Assembly (NCBI GenBank): GCA_030704615.1
Contig: CM060733.1
Location: 72,478,001-72,542,000, forward strand
Reading direction: 5' to 3'
Source of the DNA: Takakia lepidozioides
Taxonomy: Eukaryota > Streptophyta > Takakiopsida > Takakiales > Takakiaceae
Length of the DNA: 64,000 nt
Shown: positions 1 to 10,502 of the stretch, piece after piece
Layout of the letters: every line of letters begins with the position of its first letter
How positions within the stretch are numbered: the stretch's first letter is position 1
Notes under the pieces: model-generated
What the model saw: only the letters and a program-made list of their open reading frames with translations
The model's database searches: none
Told to the model about the DNA's origin: nothing
Translations under genes and position numbers: made by a program

Positions 1-775
1 CAACCCATCCATTCATTCCACAGCTTCACTCAGGTCTCTCTACACAGTGTGGTTGTATCGTATAAGTATCAGATTATGATTTATCAGGTATCAGGCCGAA
101 GCCATTGTGTCTCTAATCTGCTCTACAATATCACTACAGTTTTGCATATAACAAGCATCTACTAATCATCTCTCCTCCTTCACCGTGCTCTCCATCTTTG
201 CTTCTGTTCTTACTCTCCGCCCGATCCTCTCTCTCTCATGACGTGCTTCCAAGAATCATCCCCCAAAAAGCCCCCTACTCAGTCCTTGCTTCTCCCTTTA
301 TCTTCCTACCCGTGGCTCTAACCGTTTCCCTCACTAACCGTCGTCCGTGAACTAACATGTTCCATTTGCAGGTGTTGTTCCCCATAGTTGTTCCCTGTCC
401 TGCTCTCCGTTCCCTATGATCGTGACAGCTGTGTCAAGCTGTGACTGGCTGTGTGAAACTGTGACGAGCTGTGATTGGCTGTGCGACTGTGTTTGGCTGT
501 GTCGGGCTGTGACTGGCTGTGTGGCTGTGTCGGCTGTGACGGGCTGTGATGGTTGTGTCGGGTTGTGACGAGCTGTGCTGACTGTGTCTGGCTGTGTTGG
601 CTGTGTCGGCTGTGACGACTATGACGGGCTGTGTTGGCTGTGACGGGCTGTGTAACCCCCCTCTACAGTGCGCTGCTGTCACCCCTAAGGCTCCTGTTGG
701 TCTCAGTCTGTGCAAAAATTAAGGGTACCCTACAGATCCCGTATAAGTGTCTAAGTCCCAGACAGTCCTCTAACA
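1..775 (-). mobile_element. Type I LTR, minus orientation, cut by window start
   Basis: This is the same LTR family as 39062-39972 and 51333-52299, with shared stretches such as the reverse complement of TGTTAGAGGACTGTCTGGG at 757-775. The TG-starting edge is at 775. The sequence just beyond it is coding sequence of element A and not a polypurine tract, so this is a 5' LTR or a solo LTR of a minus-strand element inserted into A. Positions 425-655 are the short tandem repeat GGCTGTG/TGACGGGCTGTG, typical of this LTR. The other end lies outside the window. Confidence 0.85.
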
Positions 776-2281
776 ATTCTCAGGGGTGCCACAAACAACT
801 TGGTGGATAACCACCTTATGCAGGTCTGGTTAGCACAAGGGCCGGTGGAGGGCAAAGCACCACGAAAGCTCACCCAAAGCGAGATGAATGAGCTCAGACT
901 GCAAGTGCAGAACATTGCCACAACTACTATAGACAATGTCTATAGTAGGATAGCAGAGTTATAGGAGGATGTAGACGGCCTGCAGACTCAGGTGGAGGAC
1001 CTCACTTCAAATATCGACAAGAGAATCTTTGTACATGAGGAACAGCTGATGGCTTCTTATTTACAAGCGAGAACTTTGGCTTTTCAGTCTTCTTCGCAGG
1101 GGGTGCAGGAGATGCCAATGGTACAAGAGCCAGTGCCACCAACACCACAACAACTCACTGTGCCAGTAGCTGACCCTGTTGTTACTACAGCCACACCACA
1201 GCCACCACAGCCTGAGGTATGGGGGAATGCTGCTTTTAACCCACCTAAAACTCCAGCTACACGGGAGTACAATCGGGCTATGATTATGCCCTTCAACCAA
1301 ATTCCCATTGTGTTGGATTTGGCTTGGAAGGAATTTAGTCATCCGTTGTCGTTGGCACATTACTATCAAATCATGTGCATTTGGCTGCCAGTGGCAACTA
1401 GGACTAAAGTTCTTCCGAACAATCGACCAATTGAAGATCATCACTTTGCGCAGTACTGGCATGAGGCAAGTACCATGTTGAAGGAATTAATTGCCTTCCA
1501 AGTTGTACATGGATTCATTTATACCAAGACCAAAGAGGTAGCAAGTATTGTCATGGGCTGCGGGTTATACTACGCTGCTTGTTTTCTAGTACGTTGTCAC
1601 ATTGAGCAGCAAAAGATGCAAACGCGCTTTCTGAGTTATTCCAGTGGGGATCATTGGGTCTTACCTTCAGTGCCACCTCATATGTACCTATATGAGGCAA
1701 AAGTTATGATGCAAAAGGATTCTCAGATTCGTTCATGGTTTCATGCGGCCTGGAACAATTTGTCAACACAGAAATTCGGGCCTGACGATATTTTCTTTAA
1801 GGGACATGAGGCATGGAAATATTTGCACAATTCACAAGTCATTGGTACACCACTCACCTGGATAGACAAGGAGCTCAGGGTCTTCACCAATTTTGCAATT
1901 CAGCGCTTACAACAAGTTTTACAATTTAAACTTCCAGACATGGTGGGACAACATTGTATGCCCCAAAGAATTCCAGTTAAAGTTCGACAGTTAAAACACC
2001 TCAGGGGGGACGAGGATTCTGATACAACTGTTTCTTCAGCGGACTCTTTTGACATGGCAGAGGACTATGCAATTCAGATGGCAGAGAAGAAGCGACGGGG
2101 GTCTCCTATGCCTGAAAGATTACCTCGATATCAGCCTCCAGAGGGACTGACATATCCAAGTAGTGTTCAATCATCTCCCTCAACCAGTGACAGGACACGG
2201 GCTCGCACACGGAGTCCTTCACGAGACTCTAACCGTCAGAAGGGTGCTCACTCACAAAGGGTTACAAATCCCAAACAGTAA
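776..2281 (+). pseudogene. Element A third-ORF protein, C-terminal part
   Basis: The frame continues from about 781 to a TAG at 962-964, then is open from 992 to 2281 (429 residues from the first ATG). It matches the C-terminal half of the third ORF of elements B (54019-55431) and D (42071-40011). It has a coiled-coil-like N-terminal part (LQTQVEDLTSNIDKR), a Pro/Gln/Thr-rich linker, then a conserved globular region with MIMPFNQIPIVLDLAWKEF and IVMGCGLYYAACFL. It ends in a basic Ser/Arg tail. The stop at 962 replaces a CAG glutamine codon present in D. Function is unknown; the position after pol is where plant Ty3/gypsy elements of the Athila/Tat type carry extra ORFs. The 5' part is cut off by the LTR at 1-775. 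Confidence 0.7.
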
Positions 2282-2302
2282 ACCGTGAGGACACGGCTTT
2301 TT

Positions 2303-2316
2303 GAGAGGAGAAGGGG
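2303..2316 (+). other. Polypurine tract of element A
   Basis: The sequence GAGAGGAGAAGGGG lies three bases before the TGTTAGAGG start of the LTR. This is the expected place and composition for the plus-strand primer of an LTR retrotransposon. The same tract occurs before the 3' LTRs of B and D. Confidence 0.8.
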
Positions 2317-2319
2317 TAA

Positions 2320-3342
2320 TGTTAGAGGACTGTCTGGGACTTAGGCACTTTTACGGGATCTGTGGGGTACCCTTAATTTTTGCACAGACTGAGACCAACA
2401 GGAGCCTTAGGGGTGACAGCAGCGCACTCTAGGGGGGGGGTTACACAGCCCGTCACAGTCTGTCACAGCCAATCACAGCCAAACACAGCCCGTTAAAGCC
2501 ACACAGCCAGTCACAGCCCGACACAGCCCGACACAGCCCAACACAGTCGCACAACCAATCACAGCCCGACACAGCCCGTCACAGCCCAACACAGTCGTAC
2601 AGCCAATCACAGCTCGACACAGCTTGTCATAGCCCAACACAGTTGCACAGCCAGTCACAGCTTGACACAGCTGTCACGACCATAGGGAACGGATAGCAGG
2701 ATAGGGAACAACTGTGGGGAACAACATCTGCAAATGGAACATGTTAGTTCACGGATGACGGTTAGTGAGGGAAACGGTTAGAACCACGGATAGGAAGATA
2801 AAGCCAGGAGCGAGGACTGGAAAATGATCACTTCTTGGGGAATCACTTCTGGAAGGACTTCGGGGGGGGGGATGAGAACTTGGAAATGAAGCGGAGAGCG
2901 CATCTCTGAGCAGAAAGAAGGAGAGCACGGAGTAGGAGGAGAACAATCTGTTTATACTTGCTGAATGCAAGAAGTAGAGTTGTAATGTAGAGCAGAATAG
3001 AGATACCATGGCTTCAGCCTGATACTTGAGAGATATTAATCTGATACATACTTCGTACTCACACTGTGTAGAGAGATATGAGTGAAGCTGTGGAATGAAT
3101 GGATGAGTTGATGGAATCCAATAGATTGCTGAAGCAAACTGATACTTAAATACCAACAGTAAGGTAACTAGCTAACATGAATGCGGGAAGGAAAACAAAT
3201 AGGAAACACCCCCATGATACACTAGCTGTAGGTCATGACTGATTGTTCTGAGCGGGCTGAGTGCTTAGAGATTTCCAACTCTTCTATCTTGGAGTTCCCG
3301 CCTCGGATAGCGAAGGGATGGGTGAGTAAAAGCCGCGCGACA
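2320..3342 (+). mobile_element. Element A 3' LTR (type I)
   Basis: It begins TGTTAGAGGACTG directly after a polypurine tract and ends CGCGACA. It contains a G-run followed by a CACAGCC-type minisatellite (about 2450-2670). From 3235 it also carries the start of the LTR-initiated ORF (MTDCSERAECLEIS...). It is about 1,023 bases long and homologous to the D LTRs in reverse orientation. Confidence 0.85.
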
Positions 3343-4012
3343 CTAGTCACAGCCGCCACAGCCGACACAGCCCGTCACAGCCAACACAGCCCGACACAGC
3401 CCGTCACAACCGCCACAGCCGACACAGCCCGTCACAGCCAACACAGCCCGACACAGCCAGTCACAGCCGCCACAGCCCGTCACAGCCAACACAGCCCGAT
3501 ACAGCCCGACACAGCCAGACACAGCCAGTCACAGCCCAACCAGTTTTGCACAGTTGTCACAGTACAGGGGGAACGGTTAACATGGATAGGGAACAACTGT
3601 GTGAGAACGACATCTGCAGAGGGAATATGGTATTTCATGCAGAGCTGTAGTGATACTGTAGGGCGGATTAGAGTCACCTTGACATAGGCCTAGTACCTGA
3701 TAAATCGTAATCTGATACTTATTCGATACAAACACACTGTGTAGAGAGACATGAGTGAAGCTATGAAATGAATGCATGATTAACTGGAACTAAGAAGATA
3801 TTGAAGCAATCTGATGCTTCAGTATCAGATAAGGTAAATTGATAACATGAAGGCAAGAAGGAATACAAATGGGAAGCACAACCATGATTCACTAGCTGCA
3901 GGTCATGACTGATTGTACTGAGCGGGCTGAGTGCTTAGAGATATCCAACTCTTCTATCTTGGAGTTTCCACCTTGGATAGCAAAGGGATGGGTGAGTAAA
4001 AGCCGCTCGACA
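3343..4012 (+). mobile_element. Element B 5' LTR (type II), truncated
   Basis: It starts abruptly inside a CACAGCC minisatellite next to the end of LTR A, so the first ~140 bases are missing compared with B's own 3' LTR at 55478. A middle piece present at roughly 55812-56015 is also absent. It ends CTCGACA at 4012, two bases before a primer-binding site. The body differs from the type I LTRs (for example TAGGGCGGATTAGAGTCACC at 3660-3679) and matches the 3' LTR at 55478-56297. Confidence 0.8.
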
Positions 4013-4589
4013 TTTGGCGACCATACTGGGGAACTAAGTCTTGAACAACCAGATGTGACAGGCATCTGGTGGGATCATGGTGGTTGGAGAATTAAGGAAT
4101 TTGATGTGAATCAAATTCCCTGTGAAATTGAGAAGGAAACATTGTCCAAACAATTCTTTCAGAGGTTCCAGACGGTTGTAAAGAAAACATTCTTAAGAGA
4201 GTGCATGATGCTGACCCTGAGTGGGGTCTGGAGAAAGGGGTGATAAAGATTTATCAGGTGGCCTGTAGAGGAAGAGCACGTTGGTTACCAACACTGGTTA
4301 TGTGATAGCATTGCTATCCATTAAGTGAGTAGAGTTTGAAGGCTGGGAGGAAAGGAAGGTGAATGTTTATACTCATATGCATGAAGAGCTTGTACTGGTA
4401 AAGAATTGGATTCCAAAGGATATTCTGTGGATCAAACTCACACCAAGAACAGCTTTCCAGACTTGCTTGCCATATGGTTATATGGTAACGGAGACTTCTA
4501 GTATAGCCAAGGGTGCATTGAAGCTTGAAGGAAACCCAGGCATATACGAGAGATACTACATAAGAGAGTTTTGGTTATTGCCACGTTAA
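3905..4589 (+). pseudogene. Element B LTR-initiated ORF (ORF1), broken
   Basis: The ATG at 3905 lies inside the 5' LTR. The frame crosses the LTR end and primer-binding site (translated as FGDHTGE) and matches the 231-residue ORF of D (51440-50745). In B a frameshift near 4170 (FFQRFQTVVKK) ends the frame at 4243. The homologous remainder resumes from about 4359 (NVYTHMHEELVLVKNWIPKD) to the stop at 4589. No known domain was recognised. Conservation of the frame across the primer-binding site in two copies argues that it was once translated. Confidence 0.65.
4015..4034 (+). other. Element B primer-binding site
   Basis: TGGCGACCATACTGGGGAAC begins two bases after the CA end of the 5' LTR. Starting with TGG (the complement of a tRNA CCA end) and sitting directly after the LTR are the defining features. 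I could not identify the primer tRNA with confidence. Confidence 0.75.
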
Positions 4590-4609
4590 AGAAATGAAAG
4601 ACATGGGAC

Positions 4610-7480
4610 ATGAGAGATGAAAGAGAAGCTAGACTCCAGAGATATTCAGCAAAAGAGAAAGTTATCTGAAAGCTAATTATCCATATCTTTGGGAGAGAGG
4701 AATAGACATAGGGGAATCATCTGGACCTCTCACACCATTAAGATCAGAGAGTACATCACCCATACCGGAAGAACTAGAGTTGGATGCCACTCCTTCTTTT
4801 TCTTTGCAAGAAAGATTAAGGGAATTGGTACGGGAAGAAGATCAACCACGAGGTGAAAGATCTGAGGTACATCCATGGATAAAAGATTTGACAAAAATCT
4901 TTGATACGAGTTGGCATGGAACACCAAAAGCAGGAACTCCAGTTTCTGAAACGGAAGGTGAAGAAGGAGGAGAGGATGTGGCAGAGCCAACGGAGAGTTC
5001 AGACTCTCCAACACCATTGCAGTTGAGTTACATGAGTGAATAAGAAACCCAAGGGCAGAACTTGGAGGATGAAAATAGAGAGAAGAAATTGGAAGAGGAA
5101 GAGTATGAAGAAGTAGACCCAACAGCTGAGGTTGAGACTACAACCAGGGCATCCCAACCCGTTGGACCTGTATCAAGTGGAGCACTTGGATCACAGGCCA
5201 ACGAAGGTGTCGGCTCAGGGGGATCAGGCGGGCAGCCTGGATCTGGCTCTGGGGGATAGGGAGTGTGGGAAGTAGTGCAACTGGAGCTGGGAATACTGTG
5301 AATATAGTGGGGCCAGTAGCAGGGAGTGCTCAGGGGCCAGCACTTGGTGGAAGTACCACCACAACTACAACAGGTCCTCAAGGACCAGCACCAGCAAGGG
5401 GGCCAGCACCTGTCAGTGGGCAGGAGGTAGGGCCACAGATGGCGTTACAACCAACACGGGCAAAACCATTTTTTCCAATATATTCAGGAAAAGGGGATCC
5501 TGATGTACACATTAGCCAATTTGAGCACATGTGTATTGTGAACAATGAGAATGGCGATGATGCCAAGATGAGACTGTTTCCTTGTTCACTTATAAAGAAA
5601 GCAAGTGAATGGTATGCTAGATTCCCCTGATAATCATTTCCTAACCTGGAATGGCTTGAATACAGCATTCCGAAATAGGTTCAGGACAAGTAAAACTGAG
5701 GATGAAGTGTATGGAGTTAAAGCAAAAGAAGCATGAAACTATTGAGGAGTATATGGAAAAAATTGAATTGATGATGAAAAAGCTGGCTGATGTACCTGCA
5801 CCAACAGAAGACTTGGTTTGTGAGTGGACTAAGACCAGAGTTGCAAAAGAAAGTGGATATGTTACCCCATAATAGAGTGGAGGAGGCATTTGAAACAGCG
5901 AACATAATTGAGCAATTGGGAATGCTCAGGAGAGAGAAAAGGGATGATGAAGACTCTGAGGATGAGTCGGATGAGCAAGAAGAGAAAGAGCTGAAAAGGA
6001 AGAGTAAGAGAAAGGAGAAGTTGAAGAGGGATAACTATGAGAAAAGATTAGAAGAAATCTTGAAGAAGTATGCCACAGAGGCTGCAACACATTGGAGGAA
6101 GGGTGTTTGGTGTGCAAAGTGCCAGAATGAAGGCCATACCACCACTGAATGCCACATGAAGGAGAAACACTGTACTATCTGTAAGATGGATAACCATTCT
6201 ACTGAGAATTGTTACTACAACAGAAGGACAGCAGCTAGAGAACCTAGGCAAGTAAGGGTGCATCAAGTGCAGCCCCAGCCAAGAAGAAACAGTGATCAGG
6301 ACCACTATGGTAGGCCCGGTGGTTATAACAATGGTATGGAAGGGAGAGGTAATCCAAGAGGGAATTACCAAGGAAATTCCAGGGCCAACTATAAGGGTAA
6401 TCCAAGGGGGAATTACCAACTAGGGAATCAGGATTACAGAAATAATCCTAGAGCAGACCAAGGGCGAGGACCCAATGGTGAAGAACTGTGTTACTATTGT
6501 AATCAGGCAGGACATCGCAAGGCAGCCTGTTCATTCTGGATTAGACACCAGAATGAGATGAGAGCTCCTGTGAATGAGGGCCCAGTGGTGGCAGCTCACA
6601 TGGTTAGGCCATGTGTTGTACCAGAAGTAAGTACAATGATAGTAACAAGAAGCAAAGCCAAACTAATACCTCTAGTAGATGAGGAAGATGATGATAATGA
6701 AGATGGCAGTGATGTGCTTGAAGATGATGAGGCTTGGAGAGATGAGAAGGAACTGCACAAGGAAGTGACAGATACCATAAGGGAAATGCAGAAGAGCACT
6801 GATATTCCTATGGCAGATTCCTCTGATTCTGAAAGAGAAGAGGAAGTGAGTGAGGATGAAGGGAAGAAAGAGGCTGCAGACATGCAGAGTAATGAAGGGA
6901 CTTTGGCTGAAGTAATATGCCAGTCCAAAGCGGAGATTACCATTGGATAGCTATTGGCTGTGGCACCTTATTGTAGACACAGGTTGTATCAAGCAATCAA
7001 TCGAATTGCCCATGTGACAGAGAACACAGACCTGAACAGCAAGGTGACTAGTTATATGTGAAGCCGGAAGGGCGAGAAACAGTCATGGACTTTGATGATT
7101 CTATGCCAGTAATCCAATTGAGAATTGGAAGCACAGAACTAACTGATGTACTGATAGATGGAGGCTCTGGAGTGAATATCATGACAGACCAATTAAGGCA
7201 GAAGCTTGGTCTAAGTAACATGAAACCAGCCCCATTTACAGTAACAATGGCAGATCAAAGAAGTGTACAGCCATTGGGATTGATAAGAGGAGTTAAGATA
7301 AAGATTCAAAAGATGATCTTTATGATCACAGTAACTGTGTTGAAAATGGATGAAGTCATGGAGGCTTACTCCTTATTATTGGGACGTCCGTGGCTGAAAC
7401 AGGCCAGGGTATTCCATGACTGGAATTCTCAGTTACTAACTGTGCATAATGGGATGCACAAGATACAAATTACCACTTAG
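4610..7480 (+). pseudogene. Element B Gag and aspartic protease, degraded
   Basis: Homologous pieces of the D polyprotein lie at 4780-5043, 5062-5259, 5265-5630, 5790-6950 and 7058-7480. The Gag capsid region includes SQFEHMCIVNNENGDDAKM and YARF. Three CX2CX4HX4C zinc knuckles follow: CAKCQNEGHTTTEC, CTICKMDNHSTENC and CYYCNQAGHRKAAC. The third is intact here but destroyed in D. The protease active site is VLIDGGSGVNIM, followed by SLLLGRPWL. Breaks include a GAA-to-TAA stop at 5041, a one-base loss near 5255 giving TAG, a deletion in the capsid near 5720, a CAG-to-TAG at 6948 and a TAG at 7478. Confidence 0.85.
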
Positions 7481-9724
7481 AAATCTAGTAGATTACCTGC
7501 TACGAGAAAACCTCGAGGGGTCAGGGAGTATGACAGGAGGGGAGGACTGGATGAGGAGCAGGAAGCTACCCTGTTCGCTACACACCCAGAGTGGGAGCAG
7601 GTTGCAGAGATGCAGCTGGAAGGCCTAGGTTGTTTAAAAGGTATCTGTTGTGGTGTAGTGACAGCAACACCAATTGAAGGTGAAACAAGAAGTTACCCAC
7701 CACATTTGAAAGAGAAGGAGAAATGGAAATCCTAGAGGAACCAGCCACTGTGAGTTTATAGGATGAAGTGGTAACTGGTTGGACAATCACAGCTGATGAG
7801 CAGGTGAGAGAAGTGAATGTGGGAACTGAAGAGGAACCGAGGATGGTGAAGGTAGGGGCTGAATTGGAGCCAGAATTCTTTGAGGAAGCTAAGAGTTTGT
7901 TCATCAAATACAGAGATGTATTTGCTTGGAGTTATGAGGATCTAAAAGGGATACCACCTGAGATCTGTCAGCATAAGATTGAACTAGAACCAGGGTCAGT
8001 ACCAATCAAACAGGCAAGGTACAGAATGAATCCCAACTATGCACAGAAGGTTGGAGAAGAGATCAAGAAGTTGGCTGAGGCTAAGTTTATATACCCAATA
8101 GAGTATACAACTTGGTTGTCACCCATTGTGATAGTTCCCAAGAAGAATGGTAAACTGAGAGTTTGTGTGAACTATAAGAAGTTGAATGCTTGCACGAAGA
8201 AAGATCCTTTTCCTTTGCCATTCACAGAAGCGGTATTGGACACTGTGGCAGGCCATGAGATGTACTCATTCATGGATGGCTTCAGTGGTTATAATCAAGT
8301 GCAAGTGGCAGAAGAAGACGAGGGAAAGACAGCTTTCATCACAGACTGGGGTGCTTATGCATACAAAGTCATGCCTTTTGGACTTTGTAATGCACCAGCA
8401 ACCTTTCAGAGAGTGATAAGTGAATCTTTTCATGAGTATCTGGATGATTTCATGCAGGTGTTCTTGGATGATTTCAGTGTGTACAGCTCTAAGAATGAGC
8501 ACTTGCATAAATTGGAGTTATGTTTGGCCAGATGCAGGATGAGAGGTCTGGGCCTGAATCCAGAGAAGTGTACTTTCTGTGTGAACTCAGGGGTGCTTTT
8601 GGGACACATTGTGTGTAAAAGGGGACTTCTTGTGGATCCCAAGAAGACAAAGGCCATTAAAGCCTCCCCACCACCAGTAAATGTTAAGAGTCTAAGGAGA
8701 TTCCTTGGACAAACCAGTTATTACAGAAGATTTGTCAAAAGGTATGCACAGATAGCAGCACCATTGAGCAAGCTTCTGAAGAAAGATGCAGTGTTTGCAT
8801 GGACAGCTGAATGTCAACAGGCTTTTGAGGAAGTTACATTGTCAGTAACAACTACACCTGTGCTGATTAACCCTCACTGACATGTAGTATTACATGTTCA
8901 CTGCGATGCCTCAGGAGAAGCGTTGGGAGCGGTGTTAGCCCAAAATGTTACAGGAAATATAGATTCACCGGTGTACTATGCTAGCAGGTTGATGAACAGC
9001 GCTGAAAGGAACTATAGCACAATTGAAAGAGAAGCACTGGCAATGATTTATGCAATCAAGAAATTCAGGCATTACCTATTGGGAAGAAAGTTCATGTTTT
9101 TATGTGGATCACAAGGCTCTGATATATCTGGTGAACAAACCTTTGATAAGTGGAAGGATAGCAAGGTGGTTAATAATCTTGCACGAGTTTGAGTTTGAAG
9201 TTGTTTACAAGCGTGGCCGTTTGCATCTTGTGGCAGATCATTTGTCACGCCTAACAACAGGAGAGCCCGCCACAAGAGTAGACAACCAATTGTCTGGTGC
9301 GAGTTTATTTGCAATGGAGGTGCAAGGAAGTGCAGATGAATGGTTAGATTGGCAGTGGCCAATCAGATACTACCTTACTCATGGTCAATGCCCACTTAGT
9401 TATGATAAGGAGCAGAGGAAGAGAATCGCTATCAAGGCTTTACCTTATACTATGGTAGGGGGCAGAATGCATAAGCTAGGACCTGATGGAGTACTTAAAC
9501 GATGCTTGTACCACCATGAAGTAAATAAAGTTTTGGAGGAAGTTCATAAAGGAGTGGCAGGAGGTCATTTTGGAGAAGAGACTACCAGTAGGAAGATACT
9601 ACTTGTAGGTTACTTGTGGCCTACTTTGTTCAAGGATGTACACAAGTATTGTCAGAGTTGTGATGAATGTCAGAGGCTAGGACCTTTGCAGAGATCTGGG
9701 AAGATGGCTTTGCATCCTACAATG
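7481..9724 (+). pseudogene. Element B reverse transcriptase, RNase H and integrase N-terminus
   Basis: RT is open from 7768 to 8880. It has the substrate loop FMDGFSGYNQVQV, the motif MPFGLCNAPATFQRV and the catalytic FLDD near 8460. RNase H follows ([53 protein letters not shown]), with a TGG-to-TGA stop at 8878 and a frameshift near 9100. The integrase zinc region (HHEVNKVLEEVHKGVAGGH, then CQSCDEC) ends at the MULE-1 insertion; the catalytic core resumes at 24429. A CAG-to-TAG stop interrupts the frame at 7759. It belonged to one Gag-Pro-Pol polyprotein. Confidence 0.88.
9716..9724 (+). repeat. MULE-1 target-site duplication, left copy
   Basis: CCTACAATG occurs here and again at 24420-24428. 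The uninterrupted integrase of element D has the same bases once (reverse complement near 45605-45613). Nine bases is the usual duplication for Mutator-like elements. Confidence 0.92.
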
Positions 9725-9812
9725 GAGGTTTGCTATTTCATGAGCATGAGCGGCATGAGCGGCATGAGCGGCATGAGCAGAGTAGTAACACAATCGGTTT
9801 TCATGAGCAGAA
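9725..9812 (+). repeat. MULE-1 left terminal inverted repeat with CATGAGC repeats
   Basis: After the 20-base terminus come direct repeats of CATGAGCGG (9739-9779) and a further CATGAGCAG at 9803. The same short repeat fills the right end in inverse orientation (24366-24405). Short direct repeats next to MULE ends are typical places for transposase binding; that role is inferred. Confidence 0.8.
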
Positions 9813-10502
9813 GTACAAATTTCGAAAATAAAAAACAATAAAAAACAATAAAAAACAATAATTTAATGCAATGTGTCAGAAAAAACAAATATATTATTCG
9901 GCCCCTTGAAGGGAAAATTGCACTTTTGACAGTTGTGCTCATGATATTTTGTCTTCCGCTCATGCCAATTCCTAGCGACATGTGCAAATATGGCGCCGAA
10001 TTTCGCGGTAATAGGGTCCGTAACCTGAAAAAACGGCGACGTATTTCGCGGCAATAGGTCTCTCTGGCGAAAAATGGTGCCGAATTCCGCGGCTATAGGT
10101 CCCCTCATGACAGGTAATTCGGCGCCATTTTTCCAGTGCATGTTCGGACTTAGCCAGTTTTCGGCCCAAAAAAGAGAAATTCGGCGCCATTTTTCCAGAC
10201 ACGGTACCAGTGCATGTTGGGACTTAGCCAGTTTTCGGCCCCAAAAAGAGAAATTCGGCGCCATTTTCCCAAACACAGGTACCAGTGCATGTTGGGACTT
10301 AGCGAGTTTTCGGCCCCAAAAAGAGAAATTCGGCGCCATTTTTCCAGAAATGGCCCCAGAACTGCTTCTGTTGGATCTCAGTTTGAATGGAATATTGCCT
10401 CATTCCAGGAGTTTTGGGGTGCATTTCATTACACTGCAAAAAAAAGTCTGATACAGCAAAATGCATTTGAAAATATCCATATGGAGGATTCCGTTTGCCC
10501 CA
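9813..10502. repeat. Transposase 3' flank with GGCGCC repeat units
   Basis: Positions 9830-9862 are AAAACAATAA repeats. From about 10010 to 10350 there are degenerate units containing TTCGGCGCCATTTTTCCAG and GGACTTAGCCAGTTTTCGG. The best copies repeat every 77 bases (CAGTGCATGTTGGGACTTAG at 10209 and 10286). The same word pair, GGCGCC and GGACTTAGCCA, recurs in the cargo intron at 20830-21840. No gene is seen here. Confidence 0.7.

Noticed and set aside
434-715. Thr/His/Gln/Ser-repeat frames in the LTR minisatellites (also 25206-25556, 44374-44751, 51970-52239)
   Set aside because: They are translations of CACAGCC-type tandem repeats inside LTRs or spacers and vary in length between copies.
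5265-5630. Host gene candidates within B gag
   Set aside because: The segments align collinearly with the gag-protease frame of element D.
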